A stretch of DNA of 25,906 nucleotides, taken from contig NC_049990.1 of NCBI RefSeq assembly GCF_000003815.2, forward strand, positions 19,226,041-19,251,946, read 5' to 3'. The notes beneath the pieces are model-generated. The model did not search any database. It was given only the letters and a program-made list of their open reading frames with translations, and was not told the DNA's origin. A program made the position numbers and the translations under genes. The stretch comes from Branchiostoma floridae (taxonomy: Eukaryota > Chordata > Leptocardii > Amphioxiformes > Branchiostomatidae). Shown one piece after another: positions 9,286 to 18,424 of the stretch (position 1 is its first letter; each line of letters begins with the position of its first letter).

Positions 9286-9905
9286 TTATATCGTCCTGGT
9301 AAGTACAACATATCCCGGCCCGTCATTTGCTTCTTCTTCACCACTGGTGTCTGATCCTGAGTTATAGGAGCCACCTCCACCGCCACAGGCACCACGTGAG
9401 TTATCCCCCCTCCCTCCTCCTGAGTACCCACCCCCTCCTCCTCCCCCACCTCCCCAGCCGTAACTCCCTCCCCCTCCTCCAAACCCGCCCTCTGCATTAT
9501 AGTTCACCCCCCTCCCACCGACTCCACCGTTCACGAAAGCCTTCCCACCCTCACCCCCATAATTTCCATCAGTGCCACCAAAGTGAACTTTCCCGCTCGC
9601 GCCGTCCGTTAGGAGCCCCCCGCCTCCCCCACCTACAAGGTCAGCACACCCTTCTGTGGCGCCTTCCCCGTCAGAACCTCCTGCAAAGTTACGGCGACCA
9701 CCTGAGCTGTACTGCCCTGCTGTTGCGGTTGTACCGTCACTATTGGGGTTCCTTTTCTTCAAGAGATCACCTCCCCCCGCACCCCCCGCCACGATCAGCG
9801 GCGTGTTGTCCGTCTTGGTGACGAAGGTTCCGCCTCCACCACCGACGACTTGGCTTGACATGTTCTCCGCTCCCTCTTGGCCTGCAAGTATCTTCAACAC
9901 TTCAC
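9286..9905 (-). CDS. Glycine-rich domain exon of TRIM copy 2
   Basis: A 620-base terminal exon with acceptor ATTTTAG, encoding 206 codons after the split codon and ending in TAA at 9286-9288. It begins with the LKILAGQEG strand, then GGGGGTFVTKTDNTPLIVAGGAGGG, which parallels the glycine block and PLI-(I/V)-A segment of ALK. Later come GGGGGGLLTDGASGK, GGFGGGGGSYGWGGGG and GGGGGYSGGG. Only two cysteines are present, unlike the disulfide-bearing receptor domain. Compared with copy 4 the differences cluster in the loops between glycine runs. Strong C-richness of the opposite strand makes a long but spurious plus-strand frame. Confidence 0.85.
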
Positions 9906-10215
9906 CTAAAATGATATTAGCCACAAAACGGTTTTTGTACCTCAAGCTTTTACATTGCACGCTAATCCTGCCACGATGATACTACTGAATGGTGTAATTA
10001 TGGCTGTAATATCACCGAGGTAGAAAATATACATTAATGAATAGCCATGTTATAGACCTATGGAATGCCAGGCCAAAAGGATTGAATGTATCATCCAGAT
10101 AAATTTTTGGCGTAGAAAACTGACATGGCAAGAAGGGAATGTTTTACTTTACTTAATTATTATATTTCAGCCATACCACAGGTATGGTGAAATATATTGT
10201 ATTCGTAATGTTTCT

Positions 10216-10258
<43 letters not shown>

Positions 10259-13200
10259 CCTGTCAAATCTTCAGAACACGGTATCTCCGTTGTTCCTCAA
10301 CTGAATGACTTGAAATTTGGCACAAGGTTAGAGTTTTTTTTCTTTTTTTTTTTAGAGGATTTTTTCCATATCTGTCTCTTAAATGATTTTATTAAGGTTT
10401 TTTGGTCATCTTAAGACCAAAACTGTATATTTGGGCCCCCTGTACCCTGGTATTATAACCGAATGAGCTAGAATTTGGCACAGATGTGCCTTGATAAGTC
10501 CCCCATATAGATTCAATATCAGTTTTGGTGTACAGTATAACGAAATGCTTATTTTTGCGATTTTTTGGTCATTTTCTTACCAAAAAAGGACACTTTTGGC
10601 TCCTGTACCTTGGTTTTAGAACCGGATGACCTGAAATTTAGTATAGGAGTGCCATAGACATATGCGCACATGGATTCAATAACACTTGAGGCATACAGTA
10701 CAACAAAATACTTAATTTTGCGATTATTTGGCCATTTTATGACCAAAAAGTACACTTTTGACTCTTGTGCTCTGGTTTTAAAACCAAATGACCTAAATTT
10801 TGGTAAAAGGGTGCACTAGATATTTATTCAAATGACACATGTATAATTTTTGTCATAGACTACGTCAAAATGATATATTTGGGGATTTTTTTGTCATTTT
10901 CCAATAGCCAGAGGGGTCAATGGTCGTTGACCCCCAGCTGCAGATTGCACCTACTGGCATATATGTCTATTTAATCTAATTAGATAGGTAACCTATCACT
11001 TAGCCTGAATCTATATCCTAGAGGGGGGGGGGGGGGGGTGGCAGCCAATCAGCGAGCCCGGTGTTATCTGGAAGAGTCCATTCTTACACGGAGGGGTTCA
11101 TTTTTTTTTTAAATTCATCATTGGACTGGTGAAGTCTTTCAGTGGATGTATTTTTGGACAGGTCTATTTTGCAATTTTACAGAATGTGTGCTGGAAGAGT
11201 CTATTCTCGCACGGAGGGGGGATTTTTTAAAATTCATATTTTGGACTTTGGTGACTTCTAGTTTGTCAAAGTCTTTCAGTAGGGTTATTTTTGGACTGGT
11301 CTAATTTGCAATTTTACATGGGTGTTCTGGAAGAGTCCATTCTTGCATAGAGGGGGCTTTTTTTAAAATCCATTTTTTGGACTTCAGTGATTATGTCAAA
11401 GTCCTATTTTAGCGGATGTATTTTTGGACTGCTCTACTCTACATGGAAGAGTCCATTTTTTGCACACGGAAGGGGGATTTTTTCAAATTCAGTTTTGAAC
11501 GGGTGATGATTCGAAATTCAATTTTTAGTGGAAGTGTTTTTAGACTGGTCTATTATACCTTTTCATGCACTGGGACCTTTTTTGCTAAATTCAATTTTGG
11601 ATTTGGTTTCTTATTCAAAAGGCCAAGGTTTCAGTGGGAGTATTTCTGGACTGGTCTATTGTGCAAATTCACATAGGGTGCACTGGAGTCCATTCTTGAA
11701 CGGGGGAATTTTGTAAGATTTGTAAGATTCATTTTTGGGTTAAACCGTCATTAGTAAAAGTGATTTTTCAAATGGGTGATTTTGAAATAGCCTATTGTTG
11801 CATGGGGAGGGAGATGGCTGAAATATGCTGTATTTGCTCTCAAGCAAATGTCGGCCTTTCTAGTTTTTGTTCTACCTCTTACGAATAACACAAGACTATT
11901 GTTGTCTCCTCTTCCTCAATTATTGTCTGTTAAAAGCAAGGTCGAGTTCAAAATAGTCTTCAATTTACAAATTCCAAAGTTTCATAACTGATTGTGTACA
12001 GTACAATGTGGTGATCATCAGGAATCCAACCTTTCTGCAGTTGAAAAATCCCCCTGACCACCGCACCGCGCCCTCTGGCGGACTTGGGGTCTTTTACACC
12101 CCAACCTGCAGCAGAACCTAGAAATATCAAATTTGAAACTGGGATCAGACACCATGAAGTTTTGCATTCTATTAAGATTTTACAGAGAGATTAGAGAAAT
12201 AAATACGATGTTGTGTAAATAACCATATCAATATTATATGCCGTATAGCCTTCTTTTCCTTTGACTTAATAAATCGAAATTCATCATGATACCTGCCTCC
12301 TACACTCTATACTAAGACTCAAAATGGCTCTATCAGCTCAAACCAGAAGAACGATTTAGTCATTAATTTGTCCATACCTGCCGCCTCTATCCTGTACTGC
12401 CCTGTATGCGGTACAGTGAAGTACTGAATCCCGTCCTTCAGCTGCACCAGCCCCTCGTGGTCCTGTCCGCGGTAGTGGGTCCCCAGGCTGGTCGGGCCCA
12501 GACGGCCGGTGGTACCGAGGGTCGTGAAACGGGCAGTACGGAAACCTGAATCTAATTGGTACAAAAAAAGTTTGAAGATATGATAGAGATAATCATGCAG
12601 ATTAAATTCAGTCCATTACATAGCACATCCATGGTCCGAAGTCCTCCTAGGAGACATAAACTACAAACAACTAACCTGCATCTGCTGGGGCCGTGTTACA
12701 TGTGTTAGCTGCTGCACCTATGAGATTATGAGCGTTAGTAGAAGAGAAGTTGGAGAAGGATTTGCATACTCCTCCTTCACCTTAAAAAGTATGTGCGGGC
12801 CAGGCGAACAGGTCGCCGAACTCACGTCAACAAAAGACTGCCTACACCATTGCCTCTCTAGACATACGGATGCCAACAACAAAAAAGTACTGTAACAGTA
12901 CTAGTCTCAAAGTAAGAGATAAGTAATTGAGTATATTGCGTTTATTCTATGAGGATTGATTTCTTCTTAAAAGACATTGGTTATCAAACTTTCCCAAGTT
13001 CTACATAGCGAGTAGGGTTTGTGATTTTAGTAATAACTTTAGCAGATATGTTTACTTTTTTGACTTGTAACTCTTACCCTGCGTTGTCTTGACTTCTCCC
13101 ATGCAAGGCTTCAACTTGTTTGACGTCTCCTCCTCCTCAAAAGCGATGTAAGCCTTCGCAGGTAATTCATCTGTAATGTTGGTAAGATCTATCTGTAACA

Positions 13201-14197
13201 GTTTCTTTAGTCTGCTGTTCACGTCTCCGCTGACCGCCATGATGTCAAACTCTGACCCGTGATCCACGATGTTCCGTCCGAACTCTGCCGCGCTCTCTAA
13301 CGCCACAGTCGCCGTTTCTATCTCTTCTATAGCGGTGGAGAACTCCTTACTCCGGGTCTGGCTCACAGTGTTAACACAATCCAATAACTCGGCCTCTTGT
13401 TGATTTACAAGCGCAACTAAATCCTTCCTAGTTTGCTCTGCTTTCCTCTTGATCTTCTTGATGCTTTCGGTTACATTTTTCTCCAACTCGGTCTTCTGTG
13501 CGTGCGCCAGTTGGTCAGCATTCTTAAGATCCACCATCTTCTTTTCGGTTTTTCCAAGAAGAGCGAGTATATCTTCTTTTGCCTTCATAGCTGTGTCGGT
13601 GAAATACTCGTACTTGTGGTCCTTGTGGGACAGAGCAGTGCATACCTGACAAATAGCCTCGCTACAGTCGATGCAGAAGAACTTTAAGGTCTCCTGTGAG
13701 TGGATCCTACAGGGTGGCAAGTGACGAGGCTTCATCCTTACTGTGTCGGATTCGGCCTTGAGCTGCTCTACGCCGATCACCTGGTGACCTCTGGTGACCT
13801 TCAGACGACGGTGAATTGCTACACATTCGTAACACAAAAACTCACCACATTCCGCACAGAAGTACTCCGCCCCTGGCTTGGTCTCACAGCTCCCACAGAC
13901 CAGACTCTCTCCTTCATTAGTCAGCTTCTTGTGGACGTCAACCGTGTCCTTCAGGCTCTCCACAAAGAAATTATCTTTCAGTTCCGCGACCCCACGACCC
14001 GGAAGTAAAGTCTTGCTGCGACAGGTGGGGCAATCTAACTCACTTTTGACCTTTTGTTTCTTCAAAAGTTCTACAAGACACTGCAGGCAGAAGGAATGAA
14101 GACAAGACAGTACCTTGGGCCGGTGGTAGGGCTGCAGGCAGATCTGACACTCAAGGAAGTCTTCTGAGAGGCGATTGAGAAGTTTGGATTCCGCCAT
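9286..14197 (-). CDS. TRIM copy 2: RING-B-box-B-box-coiled coil fused to an ALK/LTK-type TNF-like/glycine-rich domain (5 exons)
   Basis: Five exons join in frame: 14197-13078, 12717-12676, 12545-12378, 12117-12031 and 9905-9286, giving 678 residues; every junction is phase 1. The first exon encodes RING (17-59), B-box1 (101-138), B-box2 (163-194) and a coiled coil (about 200-300). The last three encode a region like the TNF-like and glycine-rich domains of ALK/LTK: GRLGP, then FTVPHTGQYRIEAAG, then ARGRGAVVRGIFQL, then LKILAGQEG, then runs of up to nine glycines. In ALK/LTK this region is extracellular and binds ALKAL cytokines. Here no signal peptide, TM helix or kinase is seen, so a cytosolic E3 ligase with a polyglycine-helix sensor is inferred. 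The donor at 12030 (AAAG|GTTGGA) is weak. Splicing is predicted, not observed. Confidence 0.8.
10211..10258. repeat. (TTTC)n microsatellite
   Basis: About twelve near-perfect TTTC units. Confidence 0.97.
10265..10920. repeat. Diverged tandem repeat, about 160-base unit x4
   Basis: Related phrases (CCTGTACC-TGGT-TTA-AACC-GAATGACCT-GAAATTTGG) recur near 10282, 10439, 10600 and 10763, with spacing of 157-163 bases. Each is followed at a similar distance by TTTTTTGGTCAT and GACCAAAA, which are inverted to one another. Units differ enough to indicate an old expansion. Confidence 0.75.
11065..11830. repeat. Diverged tandem repeat, about 115-140-base unit
   Basis: GGAAGAGTCCATTCTT and variants recur near 11070, 11192, 11330, 11446 and 11690 (the last partial), each followed by a G-rich run, TTTTTAAATTCA, and TTTTTGGACTGGTCTA. 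Roughly six units of unequal length are visible. Confidence 0.75.
12031..12117 (-). CDS. 87-base exon linking TNF-like and glycine-rich parts (TRIM copy 2)
   Basis: Acceptor TTTCTAG, phase 1 at both ends, encoding GSAAGWGVKDPKSARGRG followed by AVVRGIFQLQK. The pattern (T/A)RG(K/R)GA-V-G-F-L-K matches the start of the ALK glycine-rich domain. The copy 4 equivalent at 22913-22999 has the same length. The donor here is GTTGGA; in copy 4 it is GTAGGG. Confidence 0.8.
12378..12545 (-). CDS. TNF-like exon of TRIM copy 2
   Basis: A 168-base phase 1-1 exon between acceptor ATTCAG and donor GCAG|GTATGG. It encodes 56 residues: GFRTARFTTLGTTGRLGPTS, then a central segment, then IQYFTVPHTGQYRIEAAG. 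The GRxGP and VPxTGxYxIE features match the TNF-like subdomain of ALK/LTK, but the cysteine that precedes GxxGRxGP in the receptors is leucine here and the exon has no cysteine at all. Confidence 0.85.
12676..12717 (-). CDS. 42-base mini-exon of TRIM copy 2
   Basis: The segment is bounded by a strong acceptor (pyrimidine-rich CCTTCTCC and CTTCTCTTCTACTAAC, then CTCATAG) and a donor CAG|GTTAGT. In phase 1 it reads GAAANTCNTAPADA without a stop and preserves frame. It would form a short Ala-rich linker between the coiled coil and the TNF-like part. I find no equivalent in the same intron of copy 4. Confidence 0.7.
12718..13077 (-). other. Intron 1 of TRIM copy 2
   Basis: The sequence just after the TRIM exon is partly conserved with copies 3 and 4 (for example AGTAAGAGATAAGTAATT at 12911-12928 and 16097-16114). 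The frame closes at 13052, and AATAAA lies at 12946-12941 on the minus strand, so an intron-retained short TRIM is conceivable. Confidence 0.5.
13078..14197 (-). CDS. RING/B-box/coiled-coil exon of TRIM copy 2
   Basis: A 1120-base first coding exon, ATG at 14197, donor CAGG|GTAAGAG. All RING ligands (C17, C20, C32, H34, C37, C40, C56, C59) and both B-boxes are intact (B-box1 to His138, B-box2 ending HKDH). A coiled coil with heptad-like Leu/Lys/Glu follows (AKEDILALLGKTEKKMVDLK and onward). It is closest to copy 4. Confidence 0.93.
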
Positions 14198-14810
14198 GTT
14201 GAAAAGTTCGAGAGGGTTAAATGTCCAACAGAATGGTACGAAATGAAATATTCCATATCATAGACCCACTAAACAGTCCATAAATTACGAAGGGAAGGTT
14301 GTTATCTTAAACCGTTACTAAACCTGGAGGTTAACGGTGTGAGCAGACGTTGGCGGGACGGAGTTGTCTACCTGTAACGGTGCCTGAAAATGGCGAGCTG
14401 ACAAATATGGCGATATTCACGTCGGTCATGTGATAAGGTAACGTACCGTAAATCAACGAAAATTTTGCTCCACTTTAAGCGACACTATTCGAAGAGCACA
14501 TGTTAAACATTTACCAGACACACCAAAAAATTCATTGCGATACTGTATTGGCGTACGTGTACATTGCTTGTCCTAAACAAACAGGATAAAGTACGATCGG
14601 TGGCAACAATATCCACAAAAATACGTCTAAAACACCCAATATATCAGATTAGACTGAAATTCTGAAGACATATCAAAACCATGTAGCTGTAACACTAAGT
14701 ATTACATAAGCATATTTACTGTACAAAACGTTCAAATCATTTTTTAGACCACATCAGACTTTCAGGCTGGTAAACCAGCAACTATCATGAATGTCCGAAC
14801 GCAGCACGAA
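14198..14810. other. Upstream flank of TRIM copy 2
   Basis: No gene. The sequence is homologous to 24872-25470 upstream of copy 4 for its whole length and should hold the promoter. An 83-base block (14442-14524) is nearly identical to 25104-25186. The homology ends abruptly at about 14813, where a broken TNF-like exon begins. Confidence 0.65.
14442..14524 (-). promoter_or_regulatory. Conserved upstream block of TRIM copy 2
   Basis: This 83-base block starts CGTACCGTAAATCAACGAAA and differs from 25104-25186 at only about four positions, while the DNA between it and the start codon is less conserved. It lies about 245-330 bases upstream of the start codon. Function as a promoter or enhancer element is inferred from conservation and position only. 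Confidence 0.4.
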
Positions 14811-14956
14811 TTAGGTATCTGGTACAGTGAAGTACTGAATCCCGTCCTTCAGCTGCACCAGCCCCTCGTGGTCCTGTCCGCGGTAGTGGGTCCCCAGGCT
14901 GGTCGGGCCCAGACGGCCGGTCGTACCGAGGGTCGTGAAACGGGCAGTACGGAAAC
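14811..14956 (-). CDS. Truncated TNF-like exon (TRIM copy 3)
   Basis: The first about 135 bases match the TNF-like exons of copies 2 and 4 almost exactly (one base different from copy 2 in about 125, synonymous). The last about 30 bases and the donor are missing, replaced from about 14817 downward by the flank of copy 2. The frame ends FTVPDT then stop. Confidence 0.75.
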
Positions 14957-17352
14957 CTGAATCTTATTGGTACAAAATGTGGAAGATATGTTAAGATAGT
15001 CATTTGGACTGATAGTAAACCCAGTCCATAATATAGCATTCTGGAGGTTGTATATAGTCTGTCTTTAAGAGTCAATACTGACTTTCAAGTCATCACTAAG
15101 AAAACATGACTTAAATAATTTGCCGTAAGATTATTTTCCTTCGTTAAGAAAAATATGAAAACATTGATACAAAGGTTTGAAGAGCTGTGTATGTACCGCA
15201 TATAAATTGGGGATATGTATATTTTTTAATTTTTTTATTTTTTTAATTTTTTTTTAAACATTGTATTATTCATTCACAATGATACAATCAATGACACAAT
15301 CAAGTGTGCAAGTAACCATGGTAACAAACAATAACAAAAATAGATTACGTCAAATATACATATACATTTAACGAGCTATTATAGTTCATAACATGTCCCC
15401 TGACTTCAGTACTACACTAGTTCTGTCTGAAGAAAGAAGTGGCTAACAAAGTCCTGCAGAAGATAGTCATCAAGTTCATGGTAACCATAATGTAACATAG
15501 TACCTCTTTACAATGACCGTTGGCACTAAAACACTTAGCTCCACTCCCATCATAAAATGCAACAAGTAAGTGCTCACGAAGGGAGAACAAAAGTATTAAA
15601 TGGCAAGTATCGAAATACAGATAAATGCGGATACATCTGCAACTCAACAGTACCAGTCATATTGCCAGCTTGTGGGCAAGACAGCAATCACTCAAGACTT
15701 TGTCTTTCTTGTTCCATACTCCATATGTTTAGAAAACATGAATATTTCAATTCATGTACAACATTAACCTTAAGTCTGTCAAAAATGTTTGAAATATGTT
15801 GCTGTATATCTTTGTATCCTTATCTACATGTCTCAACCACTCTTTAAAAATAGAGAACTTTGCAATACTAATTACTCTGTTTACAAGACAGATGTTACTG
15901 ACTCCAAGAAATATAAGTGGTTTTGTTATTGTGACATGTAAATCTTTTCCACGCAACACATTTTCAACATCTTTCCAAAATAGTCTCAGCTTTCCACAAT
16001 TAAAAAACATATATTTTTTTTTATTTGCAAGATCATGCCTAGATACTTATGCCAGAAATACTTATTGCCTGTACAGAATACGTACTAGTGTTCAAGTAAG
16101 AGATAAGTAATTACGTAATGCCTGATCAAATAAAGATCAATAAGTTTACTTTCTTGGGGTTTGTTTTTTTCTTTAAAAGCAGTGGTTGATAGACTGTCAC
16201 AAATTCTACATAGTGCTTCTAAATCTTACCCGGCTGCGTTGTCCTAACTTCTCCCAGGCGAGGCTTTCCCATGTCTGACGTCTCGTCCTCCTCAAAAGTG
16301 ATGTAGGCCTTCGCAGGTAACTTCTCTGTGATGTCTGCAAGCTCTATCTGTAACAGTTTCTTAAGTCTACTGTTCACGTCTCCACTGTCCGCCATAATGT
16401 CAAACTCTGACCCGTGTTCCACGATGTTCCGTCCGAACTCTGCCGCGCTCTCTAACGCCACAGTCGCCGTTTCTATCTCTTCTATAGCGGTGGAGAACTC
16501 CTTACTCCGGGTCTGGCTCACCGTGTTAACACAGTCCAGTAACGCGGCTTCTTGTTGATTGACAAGTGTTAACAACTGCCGTCTAGTTTTCTCTGCTTTC
16601 CTCCTGATCTTCTCGATAGTTTCGGTCACATTTTTCTCCAACTCTGTCTTCTGTGTGTGTGCCTGTTTTTCAGCATTCTTAAGATCCAGCATCTTTATCT
16701 CTGTTTTCGCAAGAAGGTCGAGTATATTTTCTTTTGCTTTCACAGCTGTGTCAGCGAAATACTCGTACTTATGGTCCTTGTGGGACAGAACGGTGCAAAT
16801 CTGACAAATAGCCTCGCTACAGTCAATACAAAATAGCTTTAGAGTCTCCTGTGAGTGGATCCTACACGGTGGCAGGGGGCGAGGCTTAATCTTCACGGTG
16901 TCGGATTCGGCCTTGAGCTGCTCTACACCGATCACCTGGTGACCTCTAGTAACCTTCAAACGACGGTGAATTGCTACACATTCGTCACATAAAAAGAAGC
17001 CACATTCCGTACAGAAGGATTCCGCTCCTGACTTGGTCTCACAGCTCCCACAGACAAGACTCTCTCCTTCATTAGTCAGCTTCTTGTGGACGTCAACCGT
17101 GTCCTTCAGGCTCTCCACGAAGAAATTATCTTTCAGTCCCGCGACCCCGCCACCCGGAAGTAAAGTCTTGCTGCGACAGGTGGGGCAATCTAGCTCGGTT
17201 TTGACCTTTTGTTTCTTCAAAAGCTCTTCAAGACACTGCTGGCAGAAGGAATGAAGACAAGACAGTACCTTGGGCCGGCGGTAGGGCTGCAGGCAGATCT
17301 GACACTCGAGGAAGTCTTCTGAGAGCCGATTCAGAAGTTTGGATTCCGCCAT
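14811..17352 (-). CDS. TRIM copy 3: TRIM with truncated TNF-like tail, no glycine-rich domain (2 exons)
   Basis: Exon 1 (17352-16230) encodes RING (17-59), B-box1 (101-138), B-box2 (163-194) and coiled coil with all zinc ligands present, then donor CCGG|GTAAGAT. The next recognisable exon (14956-14811) begins normally (ATTCAG, GFRTARFTTLG) but after FTVPDT runs directly into foreign sequence and stops at TAA 14811-14813. The joined product would be 422 residues. The foreign sequence is the upstream flank of copy 2, so a deletion has removed the rest of this gene. The exon 1 frame is fully open, so the product may still be made as a sensor-less TRIM. Alternatively exon 1 may splice to the exons of copy 2, since phases agree, or this is a young pseudogene. 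Confidence 0.7.
14957..16229 (-). other. Intron of TRIM copy 3 with LINE fragment
   Basis: Contains a 5'-truncated LINE remnant (about 15218-16030) and, next to the TRIM exon, sequence conserved with copy 2. No further exon is recognised. Confidence 0.6.
15218..16030 (-). mobile_element. 5'-truncated LINE remnant
   Basis: On the minus strand, 16010-15747 encodes FFNCGKLRLFWKDVENVL, later NRVISIAKFSIFKEWL, resembling the C-terminal end of L1/Tx1-type reverse transcriptases after the zinc-knuckle. About 500 bases of apparent 3' UTR follow, then an A-rich tail (T-rich on plus, 15218-15256). The family assignment rests on pattern recognition only. Confidence 0.5.
16230..17352 (-). CDS. RING/B-box/coiled-coil exon of TRIM copy 3
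   Basis: A 1123-base exon encoding 374 residues plus a phase 1 base. Compared with copies 2 and 4 the coiled coil is diverged (KIRRKAEKTRRQLLTLVNQQ), but the first 171 codons are identical at DNA level to copy 1. In-frame codons extend upstream of the ATG without an ATG (only TTG), so 17352 is the natural start. Confidence 0.92.
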
Positions 17353-17363
17353 GTTGAAATGTT
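16838..17363 (-). repeat. 526-base tract identical to 97-622
   Basis: By base-by-base comparison, 97-622 and 16838-17363 have no differences, while the adjacent 96 bases (1-96 versus 16742-16837) have 17 differences. Divergence resumes on the other side at 623. The tract covers the start codon, RING, B-box1 and the beginning of B-box2. Confidence 0.95.
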
Positions 17364-17766
17364 TGGCAAGGTTGAACGTCCGAAACAAGGCTGAGAAATG
17401 TATTTCGAAGATCCACTAGACGAATGGGAGGGTTGTTATCTTAAAACGTTACTAATCCTTAACGACAACGGCGTGAGCTAATATCGGAGGGACCGGGTTG
17501 TCTACCTAACGTAACGGTAAATGACCTGTTTGCAAACGTGACGTTAAGGATTTGTACGCCGATCACGTAACGCGGCTGCGCTCAAGAAGGTCATGGCGGA
17601 AAACATTTGATTTGCATACGCATTGACTCATGGGTACTCTAAACAAACAGAACACTTGGTGGTATAACAACGTCAACCCGGCCATCATAGTTGTCCGACC
17701 TGTTATAAAAACAACAACAACAAAAAAACACTGTGAACCATGTGATGACTACCACTCAAAACCCCC

Positions 17767-18002
17767 NNNNNNNNNNNNNNNNNNNNNNNNNNNNNNNNNN
17801 NNNNNNNNNNNNNNNNNNNNNNNNNNNNNNNNNNNNNNNNNNNNNNNNNNNNNNNNNNNNNNNNNNNNNNNNNNNNNNNNNNNNNNNNNNNNNNNNNNNN
17901 NNNNNNNNNNNNNNNNNNNNNNNNNNNNNNNNNNNNNNNNNNNNNNNNNNNNNNNNNNNNNNNNNNNNNNNNNNNNNNNNNNNNNNNNNNNNNNNNNNNN
18001 NN
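17767..18002. other. Assembly gap (236 N)
   Basis: Undetermined bases. Confidence 0.99.
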
Positions 18003-18418
18003 TTACGTTAGCATGTGCACTGTACTGAACGTTAAAAACGTTTTGACCAAGGCAGACTTTCGGGTAGGTAAACCATCAACTATCATAAATGTAAGAACGC
18101 AGTAAGTATTAGTTGACACAGTGGCCACGGTTCATTGTTCGGTTTATAAACATTTTGTTTCTGCATGTTTGTTTAATGATGTACTCTGAGTTGCGCTAAC
18201 TAATAGGACTGATGTGGGTAACTTCTTGAAGAACTTATCTGTTTACTTTTTACTTTGTATGCTACCTCAATTCAATTTCGAAAACAATGCACCATTTTAT
18301 CGAGTTGTTGAATGGACAGATCTCATGCCTGTGTCTACTATATGAGATTTGAGGGAGGGTGAAAGTTTAAAAAAAATGAAGTGTGCGTATTCTTTTATAG
18401 TGAGATATCAATCCATTC

Positions 18419-18424
18419 TTTATT
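18419..18424 (-). promoter_or_regulatory. Possible polyadenylation signal of TRIM copy 4
   Basis: AATAAA on the minus strand, about 540 bases after the copy 4 stop, inside the phrase also present downstream of copy 2 at 8061-8080. Confidence 0.35.

Larger units (their letters stand above)
9906..12030 (-). other. Large repeat-filled intron of TRIM copy 2
   Basis: This intron separates the TNF-like exons from the glycine-rich exon. It contains a TTTC microsatellite, two adjacent diverged tandem arrays (10265-10920 and 11065-11830) and a 16-base G run at 11023-11038. No coding signal is seen. Confidence 0.7.

Noticed and set aside
9327-9821. 164-codon plus-strand open frame rich in Pro, His, Ser and Leu
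   Set aside because: It is the antisense of glycine codons in the copy 2 sensor exon; the acceptor, stop and copy 4 homology all support the minus strand.
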